Position numbers and translations under genes: made by a program
The notes under the pieces: generated by a model
What the model was told of the DNA's origin: nothing
Database searches by the model: none
The model's input: the letters and a program-made list of their open reading frames with translations, nothing else
Shown here: piece after piece, positions 22,460-33,100 of the stretch
Layout of the letters: each line of letters begins with the position of its first letter
Position numbering within the stretch: the first letter of the stretch is position 1
Source of the DNA: Neonectria sp. B-13
Taxonomy: Eukaryota > Ascomycota > Sordariomycetes > Hypocreales > Nectriaceae
Assembly (NCBI GenBank): GCA_002682825.1
Contig: NOKP01000004.1
Coordinates: 1,981,607 to 2,045,606, forward strand
DNA: 64,000 nt
Direction: 5' to 3'

Positions 22460-24612
22460 ATGGCGCCTCCTGGTGACTTGACCGACAACATTGCTGGGGC
22501 TGAGCTGCGTGCTGAAGTTGTTGACGAGAAGCGAGCTTCCGTCTCTGTTGACCCTCCAAAGGCTGCTCCTCACGCTCATGAGGATGCCTTTGGTGTCGAT
22601 CACGACCAAGGCCTCGAGCTCCCCAGTTCTCACGACATGGGCACCTTGAGACGAGTCCCGAACCATATCCCTCTCAAGCTCTTTACCATTGCCTTTATCG
22701 AACTGTGCGAGCGTTTCTCGTACTATGGCTGCATTGTCGTCTGTGAGTTTCCGTGCCAAGTGACCCCCCTCAAAGGCCTCCCATGCTGACTTACTCTCGC
22801 AGTCACCAACTTCATTCAGCATCCTCTCCCCGAAAATTCCACCACGGGTGCTATCGTTCTTGACGATGACCAGCCTGGTGCCCTCGGAATGGGCCAGAGA
22901 GCCTCGACTGGCCTCACCACCTTCAACCAGTTCTGGCAGTATTTCATGCCTCTATTCGGTGCCTACGTGGCTGACCAGTACTTGGGACGTTACAAGACCA
23001 TCTGTTACGCCTTGGGCATCGACATCATCGGACATCTAATTCTGATCATCTCTGCCGTCCCTCCCGTCATCAAGCACAAGAACGGTTCCTTGGGGGCCAT
23101 GGTTATTGCCATCCTCACCATTGGTTTCGGTACCGGTGGTTTCAAGCCCAATGTCAACCCACTCATTGTCGAACAGCTCGGAGAGCAATACATTCACGTA
23201 AAGACACTCAAGTCTGGCGAGCGAGTCATTGTTGACCCTGCTGTTACCATCGAGCGAATCTACAACTGGTTTTACTTTTCCATCAACGTGGGCGCCCTTA
23301 TTGGCCAACTCGCAAGTATGACTCCCGCCTCTACCAGCGACCTAGATACCTTGCTAACCTCTCAAAAACAACAACAGTGGTCTACGCAGAAAAATATGTG
23401 GGATTCTATCTCTCTTACACCCTTCCTTGCATCATGCTTTGCATATGCCCGTTGGTCATGTTTTGGGGGCGGAACAAGTACGAGCGACGTCCACCAGGTG
23501 GCTCCCTTCTTAAACCAGCCCTCAAGACGTGGTTCCTTGCCCAAAAGGGCCGCTGGTCTCTCAACCCGATCACGACGTGGAAGAATCTGCATCAGGATGA
23601 TTTCTGGGAGAACGTCAAGCCGTCCCACTTCTCTAATGAAACTCGCCCCAAGTGGATGAACTTTGACGATGCGTGGGTCGACGAACTGAGCCGTGGCTTC
23701 GCTGCTTGCGCCGTCTTCTGCTGGTATCCCATCTTCTGGCTCTGCTACAACCAAAGTAAGTGGACCTTCCGCAGGCAGTTCACGAAAGCTATACTGCCTA
23801 CCCCCAAAGCCCAAGCATACCCTGACGCCAAACCATACTCCTGCCACGTTGCCCTGCCCCCAACACTCCGGCCGCAGGCATAACAGATTGAGCAGTCACT
23901 AACTAGTGGATCAGTCAACAACAACCTCATTTCGCAGGCTGCGACGATGGAACTCCATGGGGTCCCCAACGACGTTTTGTCCAACTTGAACCCGTTCGCG
24001 CTCCTCATCTTCATTCCGCTCAATGACTTCTTCATTTACCCTGCCCTCCGAAAGGCCGGTATCAAATTCACACCCATCAAGAAGATCACGGGTGGCTTCT
24101 TTGTCGGGTGTGCCGCCATGGTCTGGGCGACTGTGGTTCAATACTACATTTACCAGAAGTCCGAGTGTGGAAACCACGCTTCCGGAGAGATCTGGAGCGA
24201 AGAGGAGGGTGAGATGGTCACTTGTGCCGCTGCCCCTATCAATGTCTGGGCCCAGACCGGATCCTACGTGCTCATTGCCCTCGCCGAAGTCCTTGCCTCC
24301 ATCACTTCGCTCGAATACGCATTCTCCAAGGCCCCAAAGAACATGCGATCCATGGTCCAGGCCGTTTCGCTCTTCATGACGGCCTTCTCGGCTGCTCTCG
24401 GTCAGGCTCTGGTCGGTCTTGCGGCCGATCCCCTTCTTATCTGGAACTACGGTGTCGTGGCCATTCTCGCCTTTGTTGCCGGAACGTGCTTTTGGTTCCA
24501 ATTCAAAGATTTGGACATTCATGAAGACGAGTTGAACGAGCTTCCGGAGGGTCGTGCTGGTGTGACTGCGGACGAAGAATCTCCATACGATTTGAAGCGC
24601 GCCGAGAATTAG
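22460..24612 (+). CDS. PTR2: POT/PTR2 family proton-coupled oligopeptide transporter
   Basis: Predicted 623-aa plasma-membrane di/tripeptide:H+ symporter. Four exons in phase: 22460-22742, 22803-23315, 23378-23755, 23915-24612; the third intron is long (159 bp). A hydrophilic N-terminus of ~70 residues leads to the first helix with the family motif ELCERFSYYG. The PTR2 signature follows as LTIGFGTGGFKPNVNPLIVE, then a linker with TIERIYNWFYFSINVGALIG (second signature). The large loop contains RPKWMNFDDAWVDELSRG, typical of fungal Ptr2. Later helices hold NPFALLIFIPLNDFFIYP and the final TMs, with an acidic C-terminal tail. The start at 22460 has a good context (gacaATGg). Peptide uptake genes are often nitrogen-regulated; nmr1 lies ~3.4 kb downstream. 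Confidence 0.96.
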
Positions 24613-26635
24613 TGAGTTGGTGATGCGTGTAAGTGGCACTTTGTGTTTGTTGGTGTGCCAGCCTGAGGCGTCAATCGCCAAGTGGGGCTTGTGTCCTTAG
24701 GACCCGGAGCCCCGGGCCAATCAAGGCAGATAATTAGCCCTCCCTCCTTTACCTCATTGGCCCTCACGTATCGTGGCCTATCGTACGAACAACGCGTATC
24801 AGATGCGTGAGATTTTTATGTCCAGAACACGCCTAATCTGGGTGGATTGAGGTTTTACATCACGTTGAAATACCAATTGGCAATGCAATGTAGTCCACCT
24901 TTGACAGGCAGCAGGCGGTTTACGGGAGTGACACATGCATTGATCGTTGATGTTTGATAGCTGGGTCTCACGGAAATAGTCGTACCCAACGTCACATCAT
25001 TCACTGCCCACAAGCGAATACTTGGTTGCTGTACCACTTTTGCTTTCTCCGCAGTTGCTCCTATCTTTCCAGTGGCATGCCCCCCCCCCCCCCCCGTTTG
25101 CTCTCTCGGTGCGGGGGTCCGGACGAGCGATAAACCGCCAAACCTGTCCGTCTCGGGTCAGGAAACCCGCTTCACCTCTTCCTCGCAAAGACCGACGTAA
25201 GTACATGATCACATAGAATCGACAATTGGGGGGAAGGAACCGTAAAACCAACTGTAAAACAAACACAAACTCACACACGTAAACCCCAGGCGCCAGCACA
25301 GAACGAGAACCTCCCGCCTCTGTCCCCATCCCACCCCGCGCGCCGGCCATGGCCCCTTGTCCCGCCACCCCCGTTTCCCATAACATCGACGTCCATATCG
25401 CTGATGTTAACGCCCAGCTCAGCACACAAGTCTCTACACAGATAATAAAAAGACAAATACTACGGGTAGCCCTAATCCTCAACTTAGACTCCTAGGCCCT
25501 AAGCTGATGCCAACTGACCTCACCTATCCTGACTTATCAGCCCTGCACTTTATCGCGGTAGTTAGGGTCGATGTTGGGGATATGGGTGTCGATGTTCGGA
25601 CATCCGTCCCCTATCGCCGGCCCTTTCAAGCTCCTCCCTCTTCCCCCCCACGCTACGTTTTTTCCCTTTCGGGGGTGCAACCCCACGCCGCGTGCGGGCG
25701 GTCGGAGGCGGGATGGGAGATGGGGGATTGCCTTTCTCGAGGTGTGGGCAGAGAGGATTATAAGAAGGTTGCGTGGGGACGTGTCCTGTTGAAGAAGTGC
25801 CGACAGCAGTGGTCCTGTTTCCTGTTTCTTTTTTCACTGCTACTTTTGTTTAGTCCTTTGTTAGTCTTGTTTCCTCCGCCGTGATGTGTACGAGGGAGCA
25901 GATGATGCCGATGCGGATGGGTATCACGGGGTGTGACGCCGGGGGGAGAGAGTCTTAGCCCGGGTTCCCTGGCCCTGCGAACTGGAGACGTACAAGGGAC
26001 GGACAAGGGGATCGATTTCGCAACCTGGCTCTTGGTCCTTCTAGTCGCTTTTCTTTCCACACCGGCATTTCCCAGCAATGATGGCACCGCTCTCGACCCA
26101 CTCACTGTACGGCAGTCGAGGAGCGATAGCGCGTCACGAGAGCGACTACATCGCGTCACTCCGTCTCTCTGACCCTCTCGTTGACCTAGTGAGCCACTCG
26201 AGCCCGCCGTCGATACCGTTGTCCAGGACCTAGAAGGATGAGTTGGCACTAACACTGGGTATGGGGACCTGACGGCACGGAAGCAACACCCCGATTCACA
26301 CACGACCAACACGCAAAGCAGACGAGATTGAAGGGGGAGAGACAGATGCCAATTCGTCATCTATTTCAAAAGTCGTCCGTCAACCAGCTATGATATTTCA
26401 TTCCCAGGCCAAAGCACCCATATATGACGCCTCTCCAGAAGACAGACAAAGAACCTACACCCTCTGTCCATATAAACACAACTCCGCTCCACCCAAATGC
26501 AATCGCCGCCTATCCGCGCCGCTATTCAGTTCCTATGATTGGACTTCCAGGGGTCGTCCTGGATCTTCTTTTTGTTGTCTCGCCCTTTTTTCGCCTTGTT
26601 GAAGCATGGGAAGCCTCCAAGTGGAGGCTGCCTCA
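24613..26635. other. intergenic between convergent PTR2 and nmr1
   Basis: 2.0 kb between the 3' ends of two convergent genes; a long 3' flank for both. It contains a run of 16 C at 25080-25095 and overlapping low-complexity frames on both strands (25758-26360 minus and others). Nothing recognisable. Confidence 0.5.
25080..25095 (+). repeat. Poly-C homopolymer (16 bp)
   Basis: An uninterrupted run of 16 C. It may be an assembly-length uncertainty as well as a genuine mononucleotide repeat. Confidence 0.9.
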
Positions 26636-28006
26636 TTACGCCAACCACTCTTCTTCGTCCCGCTTGCGACCTCGCATGACTAGTCCGTCATCATTATCGT
26701 CGTCACTATCGTCGTCGCCATCGTTGATCCTTAGTTGCTCGACGGAAGTTGCCGCGGCATGTATTTCCTCGTCGTCGCTTCCTTCATCCTCGAGCATCCA
26801 CGTCAAGCCATTGGCCTCCTCTTCCAGGGGGAACATTTCCCTTGCATATTCCTCGAGTCCTCGGGGGCCCTCCCACAGCTCCAGAGCTTCACTGGGACAG
26901 CTGAGCTCCAGCTTAGGGTCGCCAAAGTAGGGCGGCTGCTTCCGGGCATCCTTCTCGTCGGGACTGAAGAGCTTCTCCAAGCCGACAAGCTGTTCTCGGT
27001 AACCAGCGGGGATTCTGACGTTGATGTTGATGGGACCCCTTGCGTAACGCACGGGACGGCCGACGCCTCGGGAAAAGAGCTTACACGCCTCCCTGGGGCT
27101 CAGGTACTCATATGCAAGTGCAATACGCTCCCCGTTCCACTTGGATGGCCCGTCCTTGAAGATCTGCAGTATAGCGGGTCCCACATCGTGTTCAGCGTCT
27201 AGCCAGGGTAGTTTCGCATCCTCGTGGAAGGGCGCCTGCCACACAAAGGAACCGTCCTTCTGGAGTTCCATGCAGAAGAGGGGGTATTGAAGTGAGGTGA
27301 AGTTGTTATTGTAGATTCCCGTGTACACAAACGAGGCGGGTAGTCTCAGCTGCCGCACGTATTGCTCAACCTCGTGCTTGGCGGCCCAGAGGGGCAATGA
27401 GGGCCACCCGGAGTTGTAGGCAGCGTGATCGGGCATGGACGAATAGACGTAGTGTTGGATCCGCGCGCGCTTAGCGGCATCGGCGAGTGCCCTTCCGATT
27501 TGGATCTCGTCGCCGTAAAAGGTGGTGTTGATGAAGGCGAGCTGGGCGCCGCGGAAGAGGTTTGAGATCAAGTCATAGTTGACACCGACTCCAGCGATCG
27601 GACCGTACTTGGTAACGTCACGGTTCACATCGGAGGGACTGTGTCTCGTATACAGCTCGCCGACGAAGACAGTAACGTTGGGGTTCGTGGAAACTTCCGC
27701 AGCGACAACCCCCTCGAGGTTCCTCAGCTGGGCGCGGACATGATAGCCGACGGCGGTGGCGACGCGGATGAAAGACGCTGCCTGCCGCCCGCTGGCGTTG
27801 ATGACCGCGATGGTCTTGTCGGGGTTGGACATGAGTCGCTTTGGTGGACGGAACGTTAGGGAGTTGTTTCGGGAGTTGGCGAGCGGGGAGGACTCGGAGT
27901 AGGAGGATCGAGAATGTTTGTGTTGCTTGCAGAAGACAGTGGTCTGGTCGCCGGTGATTCGGATGGGGACGTTGGCGGTCATGGACCCGTTTAGTTGAGC
28001 GGGCAT
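26636..28006 (-). CDS. nmrA: Nitrogen metabolite repression regulator Nmr1/NmrA
   Basis: Predicted 456-aa intronless protein. NmrA (Neurospora Nmr1) is an NAD(P)-binding SDR-like protein without dehydrogenase activity that binds the GATA factor AreA/Nit2 and holds it inactive when ammonium or glutamine is plentiful. The Rossmann entry is AVINASGRQAASFIRVATAV near residues 67-86. It is followed by AQLAFINTTFYGDEIQIGRA, HYVYSSMPDHAAYNSGWPSL, the strongly conserved FVYTGIYNNNFTSLQYPLFC, and PWLDAEHDVGPAILQIFKDG. The C-terminal block GLEEYAREMFPLEEEANGLT is a hallmark of Nmr1, then an acidic tail (DGDDDSDDDNDDG). The first ATG is used; Met59 just before the Rossmann strand is an alternative. A ~25-residue segment between NVTVFVGEL and GVNYDLISNLF looks longer than I recall for Neurospora Nmr1. 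Confidence 0.95.
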   Translation of the reverse strand: MPAQLNGSMTANVPIRITGDQTTVFCKQHKHSRSSYSESSPLANSRNNSLTFRPPKRLMSNPDKTIAVINASGRQAASFIRVATAVGYHVRAQLRNLEGVVAAEVSTNPNVTVFVGELYTRHSPSDVNRDVTKYGPIAGVGVNYDLISNLFRGAQLAFINTTFYGDEIQIGRALADAAKRARIQHYVYSSMPDHAAYNSGWPSLPLWAAKHEVEQYVRQLRLPASFVYTGIYNNNFTSLQYPLFCMELQKDGSFVWQAPFHEDAKLPWLDAEHDVGPAILQIFKDGPSKWNGERIALAYEYLSPREACKLFSRGVGRPVRYARGPININVRIPAGYREQLVGLEKLFSPDEKDARKQPPYFGDPKLELSCPSEALELWEGPRGLEEYAREMFPLEEEANGLTWMLEDEGSDDEEIHAAATSVEQLRINDGDDDSDDDNDDGLVMRGRKRDEEEWLA

Positions 28007-28403
28007 AATAGCGCGACACTCGCAGGAATGGTGAGGGAGTCGCAGAAAACCGGAGGTGAAGACGAAGCAAAGAGAAGAGAAGCGCGCGTCGCTCTCTGTC
28101 TCTCTCTCTCTTGGGGATTTAGGGTGTGATACCCACGAAGCGAAGCCGGCGCCGGGTTTTTATTTGTTGGACGAGGACGTCGGGGCGAGATTCGGTTGGC
28201 CGGTGGGGAGGACGGAGAGAAAATGGCAACAGAAGTTCACGGGACGGCGACAACAGAGGGCAGTACGTAAAACGAACGTATGTCGGTGGATCAAGGAGCG
28301 CCGAGAGCAAAAGAGCCGGCCAATGCAGGCGCAGAACCGAAATCAGCAGCGCAGGACTGCGGCAGTAGTCGCTGAGGTAGTCGGTTGGCCAGGGTGGGAG
28401 GGT

Positions 28404-28516
28404 TGAGGAGAGGAGAGGAGAGGGGCGAGGGTATCGTGTGGTGGAGGAGGGGAAGAGGAAGAGGGTAAGAGGAGGAGGAGAGAGGAAAAGAGTAAGAGGG
28501 ACGAGAGAAAAAGACG
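28404..28516 (+). repeat. Purine-rich (GA/GGA) tract in nmr1 upstream region
   Basis: About 110 bp of almost uninterrupted G/A, with GGAGA and AGGAGG units, lying 400-510 bp upstream of the nmr1 start. On the nmr1 coding strand it is a CT-rich tract of the kind common in fungal promoters. Confidence 0.75.
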
Positions 28517-30088
28517 CCGGTGAAGGAGGTCACGATGCTGCGTCGCGGCGTTGCGGCGTTGCGACTGGCTTGCGGCTGGCTTGCGCTCGGAGCGCAATAC
28601 GCAATACGCAATACTTGCCGGATCGTGTGGGCAGTGGACGGGATGAGCACCGCGGGGCCAGAACGTCCAAGGATCAAAGGGTCGAAGGGTCGATGGGCCA
28701 AAGGAGCGAAGCAGAGGACGGACGCAAGAGAACCCTGGTCGACTGGTGCAGGAGTGGACTGTACTGTACGAAGTACGCAGAAGACGCAGAGTGGGCTCGC
28801 CGTGTGATGTGGGTGAAGGTGGGTTTTGGAGGGGGAGGGTCCTCTAAAGAACTCGGCCTCGAAGAGTTCTAGTAGGTAGAAGCGGAGCCAACAAGTCACC
28901 GGGATCAGGTGCCAGAGGATAGGAGCCAGAAGGAAGGAGTTTCTTGTTGAAGATGAAGCCCCAGTGAGCTTGCGTGAGTGTTTGTGTGTGTTATTCCGGA
29001 GGCTGTCGAAGGCCAGGTAAGACGGCGACGAGCTGTAGGCCAGGCGGAGGTCTTGTTAAGGTAATTAAATTACCTTAAGTCGAGGCGCGTTCGAGCAGGG
29101 CAGTAGAGCAGCAGCAGGAGCAGGAGCAGAGGTAAGAGTTCCTATTGCACCAGGGAATTCCGATTCTCAGTAGGGCGTCGAAACAAATCCAAGAGCGGGT
29201 TGCGATGGGTTCCGTTGCGTTGCGAGTTCTGGGCTGTGGGTGTTTATTGAGTCGGTGTGTGGGGAGTAGGCGGGAGGTGTGTGGTGTATGTATGTTTGCG
29301 GGTGTGGCGTACGAATAGTAGGCGTAGGAGTAGCAGTAGCAATAGCGGTCGCGGGCAGCGTGAAGGACTCACAGGGCCAGGGCAGGGAGCACTGCTGCGT
29401 AGGCCACGGGGTAAGGTAGCGAGGAGCTAAAAGCTTGGCTAAGAGCAAATCGAACGCAGCCGTAGAAGGAAAGGGCAAAGTTCCAGATCTGGGGCCGAAG
29501 AAGGATGAGGCGTGACGGGCGGTGCGTTGACGGCGTCTTGACGGCGTGGGTGGAAACGACACCAGACCGAACAAGACAAGACCAGACCGGCCCGGTGAAG
29601 AACCCTGATGAGAGCTACCTGGCCTGCCAGCAAGAGCCCTGCAATTTGCAATCTGTAGTTGGGGGAACCGTCGTCGAGAATCGAGAGCCTTCTATCACTA
29701 CTATGTAAGATGGAGAAGGGTCTCGAATGCAAGGTAGCATGCGCGTGTGTATCTTTCTCTCTCGGATATGTACTGAGTGTATGATGCAGGTGCAGTACGG
29801 AGTACGGAGTACTTTAGGTCGAGATGGCTGAGACTGAGACTTGGATTAAACGGGGCGCCGGTCACTCTTTTTTTCTTCAGGGTCGATACTTTTTGGGACT
29901 GGCGGATGACGCGACGAAGAGGGCGACGAATGGTAGGACGCCAACCGCCGTTATCAATCAAGCAAAGTGCAAAGTTCCCTCTTTCTCACTTATTTTTTCC
30001 GTTTCCCGATGGAAGCGGTTCCCTTTTTGGCGGGGTACAAAGGTACCGGCTCGACGTCAAGTAGGCCAAGCTAGCGGTATTTTGCGTG

Positions 30089-30136
30089 TCTCTTTTCTTT
30101 TCTTCTCTTCTCTTTTCTTTCTTTTCTTTTCTTTCT
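30089..30136 (+). repeat. 48-bp pyrimidine tract (TTTTC/TCTTC units)
   Basis: Pure C/T run, about 2.1 kb upstream of nmr1. No gene next to it. Confidence 0.85.
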
Positions 30137-33100
30137 GTGCGGGCACTGAAAGTAACAGTACCGACAAAGTATCGAAATGGGGAATGTGGATGGGATGCAG
30201 ATGTGGAGGGAAATAGCCCAGCACTGGCAGAAGTCGGTCGGTAATGGGGCAGGCAAAGGTGAAAGAAGAGGGGGGAATGGAGACTTGGGGGAGCTGGGCT
30301 GGGAGCCGGGGAGGGAATGGAAAAGGAAAAGGAACGTTGCTACGTCGGAGGCAGTGGACTTGGAGGCGTGAGGAGGAAAGAGAGACAAGAGTGAGAGATA
30401 ACGGACGGGGAATTAATTCTCATCAAGCGCGAGTAGCACGTACTCGCTGCTTCCCAAACACGACGGATAATGCACTCGGCCCAGGTGACCGACTCCGTGA
30501 CTGCGTGGTGACCGACTGATAACGAGCCGGGAACACATCCGAACCGACATACCGACTGTCTGTCTGCCACAAACAACCTTACTCGATACGAAGTAATAAT
30601 GCCTTATGCTCTCCTACCGCATTATTATGTCATTTACCACACCTACTCTTCGGCTTCCCAACTAATTGCTGCCCTATTTCATACGCCTGTTATTACGCTT
30701 TGCAGCATCGCAGTTCACCCCCCGGCCTGCTACCCGGCCTTGTGGTACTAAACTCGCCTGCTGGAGTGAGTGCTGGAGCCCGTACCTGCCTCGAATTAAT
30801 ACCGCCACCCTCTCCGTTCGCCGTGTATTTTCGCTCTTAGGGGCTTAGCTGCCCTTGCTCGCTGCCACGCCCCTCCGCAACGATGCTCACACCCCTCCCA
30901 CACCCCCGGACCCTCGGCTTCTTATCAGTACATCCAATTAGTACCTTCTTGCTCTCGTCAACTCCTTCCGTGTCATGGCCCTTTCGGGGACGACGAAGAG
31001 ATAGACCAGACACACACAAGGGGGAGAAAATTAAGAAACGGCGGATGGTGCCTTATTTACCCCAGGTGACGCCTACAACCCGCCCCCGCTTCCCCGATGA
31101 TGCTGCAGGCCCTCCGCCGTTGTTGTCCACTGCAGTTTCCGAGGGATGTCATTCTCGTCCCGTCTGTCACCGGGTCTAGTCGGTCCATCGTGAGAATGAA
31201 TACCTTACCCTCATCCCTCCTTTGCTCGTCTGATCTTCATCCCGAGCCACCCACGCCCCCATGTGTGTTTCCCCTGGTCCGCACTGGCCCCATTACGTGA
31301 ACGTAATAGCAGCATCAAATCAGAAGCTCCAAAGCCCACCAGGAAAAGTGTGAAAGACGGACAGCACAGACCTTGTGGTCAGGTTCGGATCGAGGAAGTT
31401 AGGAACCGTCGTCCTAGCAGGGCAGAAGCCTTTTTGGTGAGCTTGAGCCAATCGGGGCAAAAGCTCGTCGCTCGTGGCATGGACTTGGCGGCTGCTCACC
31501 CGTGCAAACGGGGCTCCTCCCAGGTTCGCTCGCTAATAAAGGGGGCCGGGGGCTTTGGAAGCGTGTATTTCATCGGACTATGTAGCGCTCGTCAAAGCTT
31601 GCTCTACCAGCCGCTGGAAACCCCGCCAAAAGGCCGCTAGAGGATCCGCTGGGGAAGGTCATCCCGATGGCCGGGCTGGCGGGCATGATACCCACGCCCC
31701 GAGCCAGGTTTCGCTGAACTGGAGCTTGGAGAAGGGCTCTTGGTATGCTGGCTGAGGAGGAGCGGGAGACGACCTGGGTATGCATGGGAGCTATAGGACA
31801 TGGGACATGGCACATGATGGATCCAGGAGCCAGGAAGGAAAAGTCCGGGGGGGCCAATCAGTCGCGCGACGGCCGTGTGCGTTCGGGGGTTTGTCCTTGA
31901 ATCGTCGATCCAGTCAACTGTTCCTGTGCTTATCTCGACTCTTCTTTCTCCTGTCTCAGAACCTCTGTGCATGGGCAATTTAACCACTAGGTAGCACGAA
32001 GTATTGTGGTAGTAAGCTTTGCGAGAGATTGCTCATGTCATGATACCCGGCCTGCACAGAGCCAAGGGATTGCCGATGGTCCTTGCGCTCGCGTTCGCTC
32101 CCAGCGATAACCAGTCAACGCCGATGCAAATGATGTGACAAAGAACCTTTCTCGCCCAATGTATCACCGGAGAGGGCGGACAGGGCATCCAAGATTACAA
32201 GGTGGTGAGCCATGTCGTCTTTCGCCGTCCGCTGCCGTCATTGTCGGTTGACCAGAAAAAGGCAAGATGCCTTACTTGGCGACAGGTACGTGATCCGTAG
32301 ACTACGTCTGTCTGACAGGTACCTACAGCCCACAAGCACCCACCGTAGTAGGCTACCTTACCAAGATGGGGGGAGTTGGATAGGGAGGAGTGCTCATAGG
32401 ACCCCTGCGATGGCATGCGATGATGCTTGGATGCTGATGATGGCGGGAAGCCCAGCTACAAGCCTAGCCCCCGAAATGCAGGATTGCGGCATCGGCCATT
32501 CCCAGGGCGCTGATTCGCCAGTAGCCGCCAATTGCTTTCCATTACATAGTAGTTACTTGATTCCTGTTACTTTCGTTTCTACACCTGTGTCCTCAGACTC
32601 TCTTCTGACCTATTCTGACCCTGGTCCAACTTCGTCACGAGATCATTCACGGGGCTCAATCTAACCTCATGTCTCTTGTCTGGGCTTTTTTTGTTTGTTA
32701 AAGCAACACCCTCTGGAGCTAGCCGTGCCTTTTTGAAGAGGGAAAATGAACAAACTACCGACCTGGTCCTGGTCCCCACGATTGCCACCGATTGCGCCAG
32801 CTGGCGAGGGAGGTGGTATGGGGCGGTTAGCAACAAAGGAAGCAGAGGGAGGCATGCATCCATGGATCCGAAGGTGAAGGTTTGGGGTACAAACGGCCAC
32901 CGACAGCCCGAACGTACAGACGGACAGTGGAGGACGGAGAGCCGACGGGGGCACCGGCGGTAGGTAGGGGACGCACGCATAGTCTCGGGACAAGCAAACA
33001 CAACGGCCCTTTACAGTGCCCGGACCTGGCTGAGTCTGCAATGGCCGCCTCTGGTCCACCCGGCCCAGACTGATCTCCCCGTCGTGGATCGCGACCAAGT

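Noticed and set aside
28291..28899. 202-codon minus-strand frame upstream of nmr1
   Set aside because: Pro/Ser/Leu-rich translation of the CT-rich promoter tract; low complexity, no conserved features.
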